Origin: VRUE01 sp963729995
Lineage (GTDB): Bacteria; Actinomycetota; Thermoleophilia; Solirubrobacterales; 70-9
Reading direction: 5' to 3'
Assembly (NCBI GenBank): GCA_963729995.1
Contig: CAVSPF010000003.1
Location: 806,001-870,000, forward strand
DNA: 64,000 bases
The notes below the pieces were generated by a model. That model worked only from the letters and a program-made list of their open reading frames with translations. It ran no database searches and was not told the origin of the DNA. Positions 16,606 to 27,211 of this stretch are shown piece by piece. Each line of letters opens with the position of its first letter. Within the stretch, counting starts at the first letter, position 1. A program made the position numbers and the translations under genes.

Positions 16606-17202
16606 CTACTCGATCAGCGACTCGCGGAGCGCTATCGCGACCGCGTGCGTTCGATTCCTTGCGCCCAGGCGGGCGACAGCGTTCCTGGTGTGGGTCTTGA
16701 CGGTTTCCTCGCTGAGCCCCAGCTGGCGCGCCGCGACTGTGGTCGAGCCGCCATTGGCCACCAGCTGGAGGATCTCGCGCTGGCGCCGGGTGAGCCGGCC
16801 TCGGCTCCCCTTGGGGGGGACGGCGGGATCGACGAACTGCTCCTGGGCAAGCGCGGACTGTGCGGCCCGGAGCAGGTCCTCGGGGCCGGAGGTCCTGGAG
16901 ACGTAGGCCGTCGCGCCGGCCTGCAGGGCGATGGCCGCGATGTGACGCTCCGCCCGCTCGCCGTGGGCGACGATCCCGAGGGCGGGCTCGGCCTTGCGCA
17001 GGGCCCGAATCGCATCGCTTCCGCTCAGCGCCCGCTCGCCGTCGGCTGCCCGCCGGCTCAGGTCGACGATTGCGACGTCGATGCTGCCAATATCGCGGAC
17101 GAGGTCCAGGGCCTCCTCGCGGCTCTCGCTCTCGTGCACCTCGAAGCCACCCTTCAAGGCCTCGCGGACACCAAGCCGGACCAACGGATGGCCGTCGATC
17201 AC
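16606..17202 (-). CDS. NarL/LuxR-family response regulator with atypical receiver
   Basis: N-terminal receiver-like domain, then a GerE HTH (LTRRQREILQLVANGGSTTV, LGLSEETVKTHTRNAVARLG). The receiver keeps the phospho-acceptor position (AIVDLSRR), but the acidic pair is reduced to IDGH, the conserved Thr/Ser is replaced (GIVAHGE) and the usual Lys is Arg (AYVSRTSG). Phosphorylation may therefore be lost. The start is a problem: no ATG, GTG or TTG precedes GTG 17202 in frame until the frame runs antisense into the Rrf2 gene; CTG 17226 would give a fuller first strand. Confidence 0.8.
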   Translation of the reverse strand: MIDGHPLVRLGVREALKGGFEVHESESREEALDLVRDIGSIDVAIVDLSRRAADGERALSGSDAIRALRKAEPALGIVAHGERAERHIAAIALQAGATAYVSRTSGPEDLLRAAQSALAQEQFVDPAVPPKGSRGRLTRRQREILQLVANGGSTTVAARQLGLSEETVKTHTRNAVARLGARNRTHAVAIALRESLIE

Positions 17203-17310
17203 TAGGCACTGTGGGCGCTCGCTCAGGGCTGCTTCCGATCTGGTGGGGTCCGGGGTGGCTCCGTCGCCAGCCCCGGGGCCGAGATTCGATCCTAGCCCAG
17301 CCGGGTCCGC

Positions 17311-17331
17311 ACCGTACGGTAGAAAGAACGC
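17311..17331 (+). promoter_or_regulatory. Palindrome ACCGTACGGT and -10-like TAGAAA before the Rrf2 gene
   Basis: ACCGTACGGT (17311-17320) is a perfect 10-base palindrome. It overlaps a -10-like TAGAAA (17320-17325) that ends 6 bases before the ATG, the spacing seen at other candidate leaderless starts here. The palindrome is well placed for autoregulation by the Rrf2 protein. AGAAAG could also serve as a weak ribosome-binding site. Confidence 0.35.
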
Positions 17332-17730
17332 ATGATCTCGATTACCTCGAAGTCGCGCTACGCGGTTGTCGCGATGGCCGAGCTGGCCCGCTCCGGCGAT
17401 CGCCCGGTGCCGATCAAGGAGCTGGCGGAGCGGCGCGGGATTCCCGAGCAATTCCTCGAGCAGCTCTTCTCGACCCTGCGCCGGGCGCGCCTGCTTGCGA
17501 GCCACCGCGGGGTGAAGGGCGGCTACACGCTCTCTCGCCCCGCCGACGAGATCACCGTTCTCGAGGTGGTCCAGACCCTGGACGGCAAGATCGGTCAAGA
17601 GGCCGACGAGGCGGGCGGGATCTGGGCCGAGGGCGTTAGCGCCCTGCGCAAGGTCTTCGGCCAGACCACCATCGCTGAAGTTGCCCGCCGCGAACTGGAG
17701 GACGCGGGCTCGGGGATGTACTTCATCTGA
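17332..17730 (+). CDS. Rrf2-family transcriptional regulator
   Basis: A 132-residue winged-helix regulator: SKSRYAVVAMAELARS, VPIKELAERRGIPEQFLEQL and the wing GVKGGYTLSRP are family hallmarks. It has no cysteines, so it cannot hold an Fe-S cluster as IscR and NsrR do. Cluster-free members include CymR, the cysteine-metabolism repressor of Firmicutes. cysK and cysE lie 2 to 3 kb downstream on the same strand, so control of cysteine synthesis is a reasonable but unproven idea. Confidence 0.88.
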   Translation: MISITSKSRYAVVAMAELARSGDRPVPIKELAERRGIPEQFLEQLFSTLRRARLLASHRGVKGGYTLSRPADEITVLEVVQTLDGKIGQEADEAGGIWAEGVSALRKVFGQTTIAEVARRELEDAGSGMYFI

Positions 17731-17795
17731 GCGCCTCGCCGCCGGCCCGCGTGGGAGGGGTACGGCGGGCCTGCGTCATCTAACTTGGGCTGACG

Positions 17796-19697
<1,902 letters not shown>

Positions 19698-19698
19698 G

Positions 19699-19794
19699 CC
19701 TCACCGGCTGGGGCGCATTACGCTTCACGGGTGCCGCCATACCTTCGCCTCTCTGACGATCGCCGCGGGCATCGACGCGAAGGTGGCTCTGGGG
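19699..19794 (+). pseudogene. Remnant of a tyrosine recombinase (phage-type integrase)
   Basis: Right after the ABC-F stop, the frame starting at 19699 reads ITLHGCRHTFASLTIAAGID, then AKVALG. This is the catalytic box II of tyrosine recombinases (H-x-x-R-H, then TFASL-x-IAAG-D-x-K). Only about 30 codons remain; there is no upstream catalytic Arg region and no final Tyr. It is most simply the tail-end scar of a lost integrated element between the ABC-F gene and cysK. It is too short to be expressed usefully. Confidence 0.65.
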
Positions 19795-19807
19795 TGTGCT
19801 CCATCTG

Positions 19808-20731
19808 ATGCGGATCGGTGCGGAGCCATCGGCTGTCGTGGGTGGGACGCCGCTGGTCCTGCTGCGACGGCTCGGCAGGAGGTTGGAGGCTGACCTGTGT
19901 GTGAAGCTGGAGTACCTCAACCCCGGGGGTTCCGTGAAGGATCGGATCGGGGTGGCGATGATCGATGCCGCCGAGCGGGATGGGCTGATCGCTCCGGGCC
20001 GCTCGGTGATCGTCGAGCCGACCAGCGGCAACACGGGGATAGCGCTGGCGATGGTCTGCGCGGCGCGCGGCTACGAGCTGATCTTGACCTTGCCGGAGGG
20101 GATGAGCCGGGAGCGCGCGAAGCTGCTGCGGGCCTATGGCGCCGAGGTGCGTGAGACGCCGTCCCTCGGGGGCATGGCCGAGGCGGTGGGCCTGGCGGAG
20201 GAGATTCGCGAGCAGCGCAAGGCGTTCATGCCCCAACAGTTCTCCAACCCCGCGAATCCGGAGGTGCATCGCCGCACCACGGCTGAGGAGATCTGGCGTG
20301 ACACCGGCGGCCAGGTGGGGGCCTTCGTAGCTGGCGTGGGCACCGGGGGCACCATCACCGGGGTGGGGCGCATGCTCCGCGAGCGCAGCCCGGACACGCT
20401 GATCGTCGCTGTCGAGCCGGCGGCGTCGCCCGTCCTCTCCGGCGGCTTGCCGGGCCCGCACAAGATCCAGGGGATCGGAGCCGGGTTCGTCCCCGACGTG
20501 CTGGACCGCTCGGTGATCGACGAGACGATCGCGGTGTCAGACGAGGACGCGCTGGAGACGGCGCGCCTCGCGTCGCGCGAGGAGGGGATCCTGGCGGGGA
20601 TCTCCGCCGGGGCCAACATCAAGGCGGCGCTCGAGGTGGCGGCGCGGCCGGAGCTCGCCGGCAAGCGGGTGGTGACGATCGTCTGCGATTCGGGCGAGCG
20701 GTACATGTCCCTACCCTTCTTCGCACCATGA
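19808..20731 (+). CDS. cysK: Cysteine synthase (O-acetylserine sulfhydrylase)
   Basis: PLP enzyme that makes cysteine from O-acetylserine and sulfide. It has 307 residues from ATG 19808; GTG 19796, four codons upstream, is possible. The PLP lysine is Lys44 in NPGGSVKDRIGVAMID; the substrate loop is EPTSGNTGIALAM and the phosphate loop GVGTGGTITGVGRML. The stop overlaps the cysE start (ATGA), so the two enzymes of the O-acetylserine pathway are made together. The integrase relic immediately upstream may have displaced the original 5' region. Confidence 0.95.
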   Translation: MRIGAEPSAVVGGTPLVLLRRLGRRLEADLCVKLEYLNPGGSVKDRIGVAMIDAAERDGLIAPGRSVIVEPTSGNTGIALAMVCAARGYELILTLPEGMSRERAKLLRAYGAEVRETPSLGGMAEAVGLAEEIREQRKAFMPQQFSNPANPEVHRRTTAEEIWRDTGGQVGAFVAGVGTGGTITGVGRMLRERSPDTLIVAVEPAASPVLSGGLPGPHKIQGIGAGFVPDVLDRSVIDETIAVSDEDALETARLASREEGILAGISAGANIKAALEVAARPELAGKRVVTIVCDSGERYMSLPFFAP

Positions 20732-21456
20732 GGACGCTCAGGAGAGTTCTCGATGAGGTGCGGGCTGACATCGCCGCGGCTCGCGACCGCGACCCGGCGG
20801 CGCGGAACGTTTCGGCCTTCGAGATCCTCACCAGCTGGGCTGGGGTGCAGGCCCTGCTCGCACACCGCATAGCCCACGCTCTGCTGGAGGCTGGGGTCCC
20901 CCTCGTCCCGCGCGCGATCGCCTACCTGAGCCGGGCGATCACCGGGGTGGAGATTCATCCGGCGGCGAAGATCGGGCCCGAGTTCTTCATCGACCACGGC
21001 TCCGGTGTGGTGATCGGCGAGACCGCGACGATCGGCGAGCGCGTGACCCTCTACCAGGGGGTGACGCTCGGGGGAACCGGCTTCCAGCGCGGCAAGCGCC
21101 ACCCAACCCTGGGTGACAACGTCACCGTGGGCTCCGGCGCCAAGCTGCTGGGCCCGATCTCGGTCGGCGACGGCGCCAAGATCGGCGCCAACACGGTCGT
21201 CGTCGAGGACGTTCCACCCAGCTCGACGGTCGTCGGCAACCCGGGGCACCCGGTCCGGGTGGAAGGGAGGCGGGTGGAGGGGCCCGACGCAGACTGGATC
21301 CACCTGCCCGATCCGATTGCCGATGCGATCAAGGCGCTGTCAGAGCGAATCGCGAGCCTGGAACAGCGAATCGCCAACCTCGACGGCGGTGGGCAGCCCG
21401 CGGCCGAGGGGCATGAGCTTCGACCGCGCACCGGCCGCTCGTCCGCCGGTGGCTGA
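20728..21456 (+). CDS. cysE: Serine O-acetyltransferase (EpsC/CysE type)
   Basis: Acetylates serine to O-acetylserine, the substrate of CysK. It has 242 residues with a helical N terminus (residues 1-70) and a left-handed beta-helix of hexapeptide repeats: VEIHPAAKIGPEFFIDHG, GVVIGETATIGERVTLYQ, VTLGGTGFQRGKRHP and GPISVGDGAKIGAN. The C-terminal 60 residues include a short coiled coil (LSERIASLEQRIANL) beyond the usual end; this tail might affect the CysK-binding terminus. Confidence 0.95.
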   Translation: MRTLRRVLDEVRADIAAARDRDPAARNVSAFEILTSWAGVQALLAHRIAHALLEAGVPLVPRAIAYLSRAITGVEIHPAAKIGPEFFIDHGSGVVIGETATIGERVTLYQGVTLGGTGFQRGKRHPTLGDNVTVGSGAKLLGPISVGDGAKIGANTVVVEDVPPSSTVVGNPGHPVRVEGRRVEGPDADWIHLPDPIADAIKALSERIASLEQRIANLDGGGQPAAEGHELRPRTGRSSAGG

Positions 21457-21507
21457 GCCCACCCTGCGCGGGGCTGCAGAGCGGAGCTGGCCGGCCGGGC
21501 GCGTGTT

Positions 21508-21513
21508 TATGCT
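21508..21513 (+). promoter_or_regulatory. Candidate -10 box (TATGCT) upstream of the helicase gene
   Basis: TATGCT ends 6 bases before GTG 21520 and 9 before ATG 21523. If the transcript is leaderless the GTG would be the first codon. No -35 was recognised. Confidence 0.3.
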
Positions 21514-21522
21514 CGGTCGGTG

Positions 21523-23763
21523 ATGCTCCAGACTGAGTCGGAGAGTGCACGGGGCGCCGCCGAGGGCGCCCCAACCGAGCCCGGCGCCGATCGCGTCGAG
21601 CGCCTGCTGGCCGATCTCAACGAGCCCCAGCGCGAGGCGGTCCGCTACGGGGAGGGTCCGCTGCTGGTACTCGCCGGCGCCGGCTCTGGCAAGACGAGAG
21701 TGCTGACCCATCGCATCGCCTACCTGCTTGCAACCGGCGCTGCGCGGCCGGGCGAGATCCTCGCGATCACCTTCACCAACAAAGCGGCGACGGAGATGCG
21801 CGAGCGGGTGGAGGCGCTGGTCGGCCGTTCGGCGCGGGCGATGTGGCTGATGACCTTTCATTCAGCCTGCGCACGGATGCTCCGCGCGGATGCCGAGCGG
21901 CTTGGCTACTCGCATAACTTCACGATCTACGACGAGGCCGACTCCCTGCGGATGCTCAAACGCTGCATGAACGAGCTGGAGATCGATCCGAAGCGCTTCC
22001 CGCCAAAGGCCATTCGCACCCAGATCTCCGGCGCGAAGAACCAGCTGGTCGACGCCGCCGCCTATGCCGAAGCCCAGGGCGGCATCTTCGAAGAAGCGGT
22101 GGCGCAGGCCTACGCGCTCTACGAGAAGCGGATGCTCGCGGCCAACGCGATGGACTTCGACGACCTGCTCGTCCGCATGGTCAACGCGATGGAGCTCTTC
22201 GAGGAGGTGCGGGAGCGCTGGCGTCGCAGCTTCCGCCACGTCCTCGTCGACGAGTACCAGGACACGAACCACGCCCAGTACAGGCTCCTGCAGCTGCTCA
22301 CCGCCGAGCACGGCAACCTGATGGTCGTCGGCGACGAGGACCAGTCGATCTACGGCTTCCGCCACGCCGACATCCGCAACATCCTCGACTTCGAGCGTGA
22401 CTTTCCGGAGGCCAAGGTGGTCAAGCTCGAGCAGAACTACCGCTCGACGCAGACGATCCTCTCGGCCGCCAACGCGGTGGTCGCGCACAACCGGGAGCGA
22501 CGGCCGAAGCGCCTGTGGACGGAGCTGGCGGGGGGCGAGCCGGTGCGGCTCTCCGAGCTGACCGACGAGCACCAGGAGGCGCGCTGGGTCGCGGGGGAGA
22601 TCGAGCGCCTCTGCGAGGAGGAGGGGGTGAATCGCGAGGACGTCGCGGTCTTCTACCGCACCAACGCGATGAGCCGCGTGCTGGAGGACACCCTGGTCCG
22701 CTTCGAGCTGCCCTACCAGGTGATCGGCGGCACGAAGTTCTACGAGCGGGCGGAGGTGAAGGACGCCATCGCCTATCTCAGCCTGCTCGTCAACCCCGCC
22801 GACCAGGTCTCCTTTGCGCGGATCGTCAACTCGCCCCGCCGCGGTATCGGCCAAACCAGCCAGGCGCGGCTGGCCGCCCACGCGAACACGACCGGATTGC
22901 CGATCTGGGACGTCGCGGAGCGAGTCGAGGAGGTGCCGGGGCTGAGCGCGGCCGCGATCAAGGCCGTTTCGCGGTTTCACGAGACGATGGAGGGCCTGCG
23001 GGTGCGGGCCGAGTCCGCCCGAGTCGCCGAGCTGCTCGAAGCGGTGCTGCGGGAGAGCGGCTACCTGGAGGCGCTGGCGGCGGAGCGGACGGTCGAGGCC
23101 GAAAGCCGCGCGGAGAACCTCGAGGAGCTGGTGGGCGTTGCCGCCGAGTTCGACGTCAATCACGACCTCGAGGGCGAGGGGGGCGTGTCGCCGCTCGAGG
23201 CGTTCCTGCAGCAGCTCTCTCTCCACAGCGACCAGGACGGGATGCGCGACGAGTCGGTGATCACGCTGATGACGCTTCACAACGCGAAGGGCCTCGAGTA
23301 CGACACGGTCTTCATCGTCGGCTGCGAGGACGGGGCCTTCCCGCACATGCGAGCGCTGGAAGAGGGCGGAGAGGAGGAGGAGCGCCGCCTCTGCTACGTC
23401 GGCATCACACGCGCTCGCCAGCGGCTCTACATGACCTGGGCGCGGGAGCGGCGGCTGTTTGGGCGGTCGGAGCGCAACCTTCCCTCGCGCTTCGTCGACG
23501 AGCTGCCCGCTGAGCTGACCGAGCGCCACTCCAGCGCTCCGAGCGTGGGGATGGGCTGGCCGGCGACGGAGCGGAGCGCTGCTCCTCCACTCGCCCCTGG
23601 CCCGGCGCTCGAGCTGCGGACGGGCGACGACATCGTCCACGCCAGCTTCGGCGATGGCGTCGTAACCGCGGTCGAGCCGGATGGAGTGGTTGTGGTCCGC
23701 TTCGCCGAGGATGGCTCCGAACGCAAGCTGATGGCCGACTACGCGCCGATCAGGAAGCGGTAG
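21523..23763 (+). CDS. pcrA: UvrD/PcrA/Rep-family DNA helicase
   Basis: Superfamily 1 3'-5' helicase for repair and replication, 746 residues. Motif I is LAGAGSGKTRVLTHRIAYL, motif Ia ITFTNKAATEMRERV, motif II VDEYQDTN, motif III VVGDEDQSIYGFRHAD, motif IV EQNYRST, motif V TLMTLHNAKGLEYDTVFI and motif VI CYVGITRARQRLYM. The C-terminal Tudor-like domain (DDIVHASFGDGVVTAVE) points to PcrA/UvrD rather than Rep. GTG 21520, one codon earlier, is equally possible. folD follows after 4 bases. Confidence 0.93.
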   Translation: MLQTESESARGAAEGAPTEPGADRVERLLADLNEPQREAVRYGEGPLLVLAGAGSGKTRVLTHRIAYLLATGAARPGEILAITFTNKAATEMRERVEALVGRSARAMWLMTFHSACARMLRADAERLGYSHNFTIYDEADSLRMLKRCMNELEIDPKRFPPKAIRTQISGAKNQLVDAAAYAEAQGGIFEEAVAQAYALYEKRMLAANAMDFDDLLVRMVNAMELFEEVRERWRRSFRHVLVDEYQDTNHAQYRLLQLLTAEHGNLMVVGDEDQSIYGFRHADIRNILDFERDFPEAKVVKLEQNYRSTQTILSAANAVVAHNRERRPKRLWTELAGGEPVRLSELTDEHQEARWVAGEIERLCEEEGVNREDVAVFYRTNAMSRVLEDTLVRFELPYQVIGGTKFYERAEVKDAIAYLSLLVNPADQVSFARIVNSPRRGIGQTSQARLAAHANTTGLPIWDVAERVEEVPGLSAAAIKAVSRFHETMEGLRVRAESARVAELLEAVLRESGYLEALAAERTVEAESRAENLEELVGVAAEFDVNHDLEGEGGVSPLEAFLQQLSLHSDQDGMRDESVITLMTLHNAKGLEYDTVFIVGCEDGAFPHMRALEEGGEEEERRLCYVGITRARQRLYMTWARERRLFGRSERNLPSRFVDELPAELTERHSSAPSVGMGWPATERSAAPPLAPGPALELRTGDDIVHASFGDGVVTAVEPDGVVVVRFAEDGSERKLMADYAPIRKR

Positions 23764-23767
23764 GGAC

Positions 23768-24631
23768 TTGGCGGCGCGGATCATCGACGGCAGGTCGATC
23801 GCCGCCACGGTGCGCGAGCGCGTGGCCGCCGAAGTCGCCGCGTACGAGACGGCGACCGGCCGCGTCCCGACGCTCGCGACGGTGCTCGTTGGGGAGGATC
23901 CCGCGTCGCAGATCTACGTCCGCAACAAGCACACCGCATGCGCGGAGGCGGGAATCCGCTCCGTCCACCACGACCTTCCGGCGGGGGCGACGGAGAACGA
24001 GGTCCTGGAGCTCGTCGGCCAGCTTGGCCTGCACGAGGACGTCGACGGGATCCTGGTGCAGCTGCCGCTGCCCGAGCGGATCGATCCTGACGCGATCGTC
24101 GCCGCGATCGATCCCGGCAAGGACGTGGATGGCCTGACCCCCGCCAACGCGGGCCTGCTCGCGCACGGCATGCCCGGGCTCGTGCCCTGCACTCCGGCAG
24201 GCGTGATGGAGCTGCTCCGCCATGAGGAGGTCGAGCTGGAGGGTGCCGAGGCGGTCGTGGTGGGGCGTTCGAAGCTGGTGGGGGTACCGGTGGCCCGGCT
24301 GCTGCTGGCGGCCAACGCGACGGTGACCGTCTGTCACTCGCGCACGCGGGATCTTGCGGCGGTCTGCCGCCGGGCCGACGTGCTGGTCGCGGCCGTGGGC
24401 GTGCCGCGGCTGCTCGGCGCCGACGCGGTCAAGCCGGGGGCGGTCGTCATCGACGTCGGCATGAATCGCGCCGAGGACGGTCTCTGCGGCGACGTCGATT
24501 TCGATGCGGTCTCCGAGGTCGCCGCGGCGATCACTCCCGTGCCCGGCGGTGTCGGCCCGATGACGATCGCGATGCTGCTCGTCAATACGCTGCAGGCCGC
24601 CCGAGCCCGCGTGTCGGCGACAAAGGCCTGA
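23768..24631 (+). CDS. folD: Methylenetetrahydrofolate dehydrogenase / cyclohydrolase
   Basis: Bifunctional folate enzyme interconverting methylene-, methenyl- and formyl-tetrahydrofolate. It has 287 residues, standard length. The TTG start 4 bases after the helicase stop, with TAGGGA upstream, gives AARIIDGRSIAATV. Key blocks: VLVGEDPASQIYVRNKHTAC with the catalytic Tyr and Lys, DGILVQLPLP, VVGRSKLVGVPVARLL for the cofactor, and PVPGGVGPMTIAML near the end. Serine-derived one-carbon units enter here. Confidence 0.95.
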   Translation: MAARIIDGRSIAATVRERVAAEVAAYETATGRVPTLATVLVGEDPASQIYVRNKHTACAEAGIRSVHHDLPAGATENEVLELVGQLGLHEDVDGILVQLPLPERIDPDAIVAAIDPGKDVDGLTPANAGLLAHGMPGLVPCTPAGVMELLRHEEVELEGAEAVVVGRSKLVGVPVARLLLAANATVTVCHSRTRDLAAVCRRADVLVAAVGVPRLLGADAVKPGAVVIDVGMNRAEDGLCGDVDFDAVSEVAAAITPVPGGVGPMTIAMLLVNTLQAARARVSATKA

Positions 24632-24712
24632 TGCGACCCAGCTTTCGCTCCGAATCCGCCCCGCCGAGGTGTAGTGTCGGCCCGACCCCTAATCCCATGG
24701 AGGGATACGTAG

Positions 24713-25294
24713 ATGGATGTTGACAAGCTCAGCACGGGAGAGAAGGTCTCCGCAGTCTCCGCGATTCTGCTTTTCATATTCATGTTCTTCGATTGGTTCG
24801 GCGTCGAAGTCTCGGGTGCCGGTGCGTTCGGTGGCAGCGTGCCCGGGGCTGGTGGCAACGCCTGGGATGTGCTCGACTTCATCCCGATCATCCTGTTGAT
24901 CGCGATCGTCGCCGCGATCGGCGTCGCGGTGCTTCGCGTGATCGAGGCGGACTTCGAGCCGCCGGTCTCGCTGAACGCCGTCGTCGCCGGGCTCGGCATC
25001 CTCTCGGTGCTGCTGATCCTCTTCCGGATCATCGACCCGCCGAGCTTCGGCAGCTTCGGTGGCGTCTCGGTCGACGCGACGCTCAGCGTGGGCATCTTCC
25101 TCGGCTTGATCGCAGCGGCGGGGATTGCCTACGGCGGATACCGGGCCATGCAGGAAGAGGGGACCTCCTTCGCCGACGCCGCCAGCCGTCTCTCCTCCGG
25201 AGGAAGCGGCGACGGTCCGGGTGGGTCGGCACCTCCGCCGCCCCCGTCCTCGACACCGCCGCCCCCACCCCCGCCTCCCAGCTCAGGGGTCTAG
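24713..25294 (+). CDS. Four-helix membrane protein with Pro-rich tail
   Basis: A 193-residue protein. Hydrophobic segments lie at about residues 13-28, 57-77, 88-105 and 120-140, followed by a low-complexity C terminus with long proline runs (PPPPPPSS). Start supported by GGAGGGATACGTAG before the ATG. No family recognised; the layout resembles small actinobacterial integral membrane proteins of unknown role. It converges on the GMC gene with only 6 bases between the stops. Confidence 0.75.
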   Translation: MDVDKLSTGEKVSAVSAILLFIFMFFDWFGVEVSGAGAFGGSVPGAGGNAWDVLDFIPIILLIAIVAAIGVAVLRVIEADFEPPVSLNAVVAGLGILSVLLILFRIIDPPSFGSFGGVSVDATLSVGIFLGLIAAAGIAYGGYRAMQEEGTSFADAASRLSSGGSGDGPGGSAPPPPPSSTPPPPPPPPSSGV

Positions 25295-25300
25295 GGCTCT

Positions 25301-27151
25301 TTACGCCGCCGGGGTCTCAGCGATCCCGGCGGCGATCTTCTTCGCGAAGGCGATGATGGTCATCATCGGATTGACGCCGACCGAGGTGGGGAAGAGGGAC
25401 GCGTCGGCAACGTAGAGGTCCCTGGCGCCATTCACCGAGCCGTCGGTTGCGCAGACGCCCTCGCCGGGGTCGGCTGAGATACGTGCCGTGCCCATCGGGT
25501 GGAAGGCCTCGAGGCGAAGCTCGGAAGGCGCGAACGAGGTGGCTTCGAACTCCGGAAGCTGGCCGGGTCGCAGGATCGGGACTCGGCCGATGTTGGGGTA
25601 GACCTCGACTGCCCCAGCCGCGAAGTGGACCTTGGCGGCGCGCGCGATGCCGAACGTCAGGCGGCGCGCATCCTCGTCGGTCAGCCTGTAGGTAACCCGC
25701 AGCGAGCCGTCGCCGGCGATGCCGACCCGTCCGGCCGACTCGTCGGAGAGGTGCACGCCGATCGAGCCGAGATGGCCGAAGCCGAGCATCGCCTCCTGGT
25801 GCTCGCGCCCGGCGCCGAGCAGCCAGGCCCCACCGAACGGGAGTGGAGTGAAGGTCGCCTCGAGCAGGATCCGCTCCGGCTCCCACTCGTCGATGTAGTA
25901 GCTCTGCATGACCCCGTCCCAGCCACGCACCTCCTCCTCGTAGCGCGCCCCGACCCAGCAGGCGGGATGGATGTGGAGGTTGCGGCCAACCTGGCCGCCG
26001 CCGAGGCCCGAGCGCAGCAGCAGCTCCGGGGTGCCGAACGCGCCGCCGGCGACGATCGTGGCGCGGCGGGCGCGGACCGTGTAGGCACGGCGGCTGCCGT
26101 TGCCCGCACTCGCCTCTCCGGCGATGCAGCGCACGCCGGCAGCGCGTCCATCCTCGATCAGGATGCGGCGCGCCTCGGCCCCGGCGCGAACCCGGGCGCC
26201 GGCGGCGACCGCACGGGGCAGGTAGCTGACATGCATCCCGCGCTTGGCGTCGATCGTGCAGCCGTAGGGACAGGAGCTGCACTGCACGCAGTTGCCCGCG
26301 TTGCGCGAGATCGGAGCTCCGCTTGCGCCGATGGCTTCAGCCCCTTCCATTGCCAGCTGGCCGTTGCGTCCCATTCGCTCCGGGTCGAGTGGGGTGACGC
26401 GGAGGAACTCCTCCGCCGCAGCGAAGGCGGGGTCGAGGTCGCCCGCCCACTCCACCCCGTAGCGGCTGCGCCAATGGCTGAGGACCGGCTCCGGGGCGCG
26501 AAAGCAGGTGCCGGAGTTGATCACCGTGGTCCCGCCCACGGCCCTTCCCGTCGGCACGGGGATCGGCGGGCGCCCCTCGGCCATCGTCAGGCCGCCTTCG
26601 CGGTAGAGGGAGGCGATCGCATCGAGCGGGTCGCTCGGGTAGCTGTCGCGGTTGTAGTGGCCTCCGGCCTCGAGCACGATCACGTCGAGGCCCGCCTCGG
26701 CCAGCGTCGCCGCGGCGACGGCCCCGCCGGCGCCGGAGCCGACGATGACGACGTCGCACTCCTCGGAATCCCCCACAGGCGCCGTGTCGCCGAGCGATCC
26801 GGCCGCCGCCGGCAGCGAGCCGTCGCCGAGCCGGCAGGCCGTTTCGACCCCGATTCGCTCCTCGACCCTGGGGTCGATTGCATAGCCGATCGTCGTGAAG
26901 GTCTTGGCCATCAGCAGCAGCTCGTGGTGCAGCCCGAAGCGCGAGCCCTCCATCCGGCGCAGGAACTCCTCGCGGGCCGCTACGTCGAGGCGACTGAACC
27001 GCCACGGGAACGGCAGCCACTCGAAGAGGCGCAGGCCGAGCCTGATACGGGCCAGAAGGCGCGGCGACACGGCGGCGAGGAACTCGGCAACCGGGCCGGA
27101 GACGTCGACTTCACGCTCGGCGGCGGGCAGGCCGTCGGCGCTCGGCGCCAT
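25301..27151 (-). CDS. GMC-family FAD-dependent oxidoreductase
   Basis: A 616-residue flavoprotein that probably oxidises an alcohol group. The FAD-binding motif is VVIVGSGAGGAVAAATLAEA at about residue 133, with GRAVGGTTVINSGTCFR after it. A cysteine cluster (CVQCSSCPYGC) resembles that of long-chain alcohol oxidases. The C-terminal HPMGTARISADP carries the catalytic His region, and SVGVNPMMTIIAFAKKIA ends it. In frame upstream of ATG 27151 the sequence still reads like protein (LSSAEQRTLSAVCEA) but has no usual start codon after the preceding TGA. Confidence 0.87.
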   Translation of the reverse strand: MAPSADGLPAAEREVDVSGPVAEFLAAVSPRLLARIRLGLRLFEWLPFPWRFSRLDVAAREEFLRRMEGSRFGLHHELLLMAKTFTTIGYAIDPRVEERIGVETACRLGDGSLPAAAGSLGDTAPVGDSEECDVVIVGSGAGGAVAAATLAEAGLDVIVLEAGGHYNRDSYPSDPLDAIASLYREGGLTMAEGRPPIPVPTGRAVGGTTVINSGTCFRAPEPVLSHWRSRYGVEWAGDLDPAFAAAEEFLRVTPLDPERMGRNGQLAMEGAEAIGASGAPISRNAGNCVQCSSCPYGCTIDAKRGMHVSYLPRAVAAGARVRAGAEARRILIEDGRAAGVRCIAGEASAGNGSRRAYTVRARRATIVAGGAFGTPELLLRSGLGGGQVGRNLHIHPACWVGARYEEEVRGWDGVMQSYYIDEWEPERILLEATFTPLPFGGAWLLGAGREHQEAMLGFGHLGSIGVHLSDESAGRVGIAGDGSLRVTYRLTDEDARRLTFGIARAAKVHFAAGAVEVYPNIGRVPILRPGQLPEFEATSFAPSELRLEAFHPMGTARISADPGEGVCATDGSVNGARDLYVADASLFPTSVGVNPMMTIIAFAKKIAAGIAETPAA

Positions 27152-27211
27152 CGCCTCGCAGACCGCGCTCAGGGTGCGCTGCTCGGCGGACGAGAGCCCC
27201 GGCGTGCGCTG

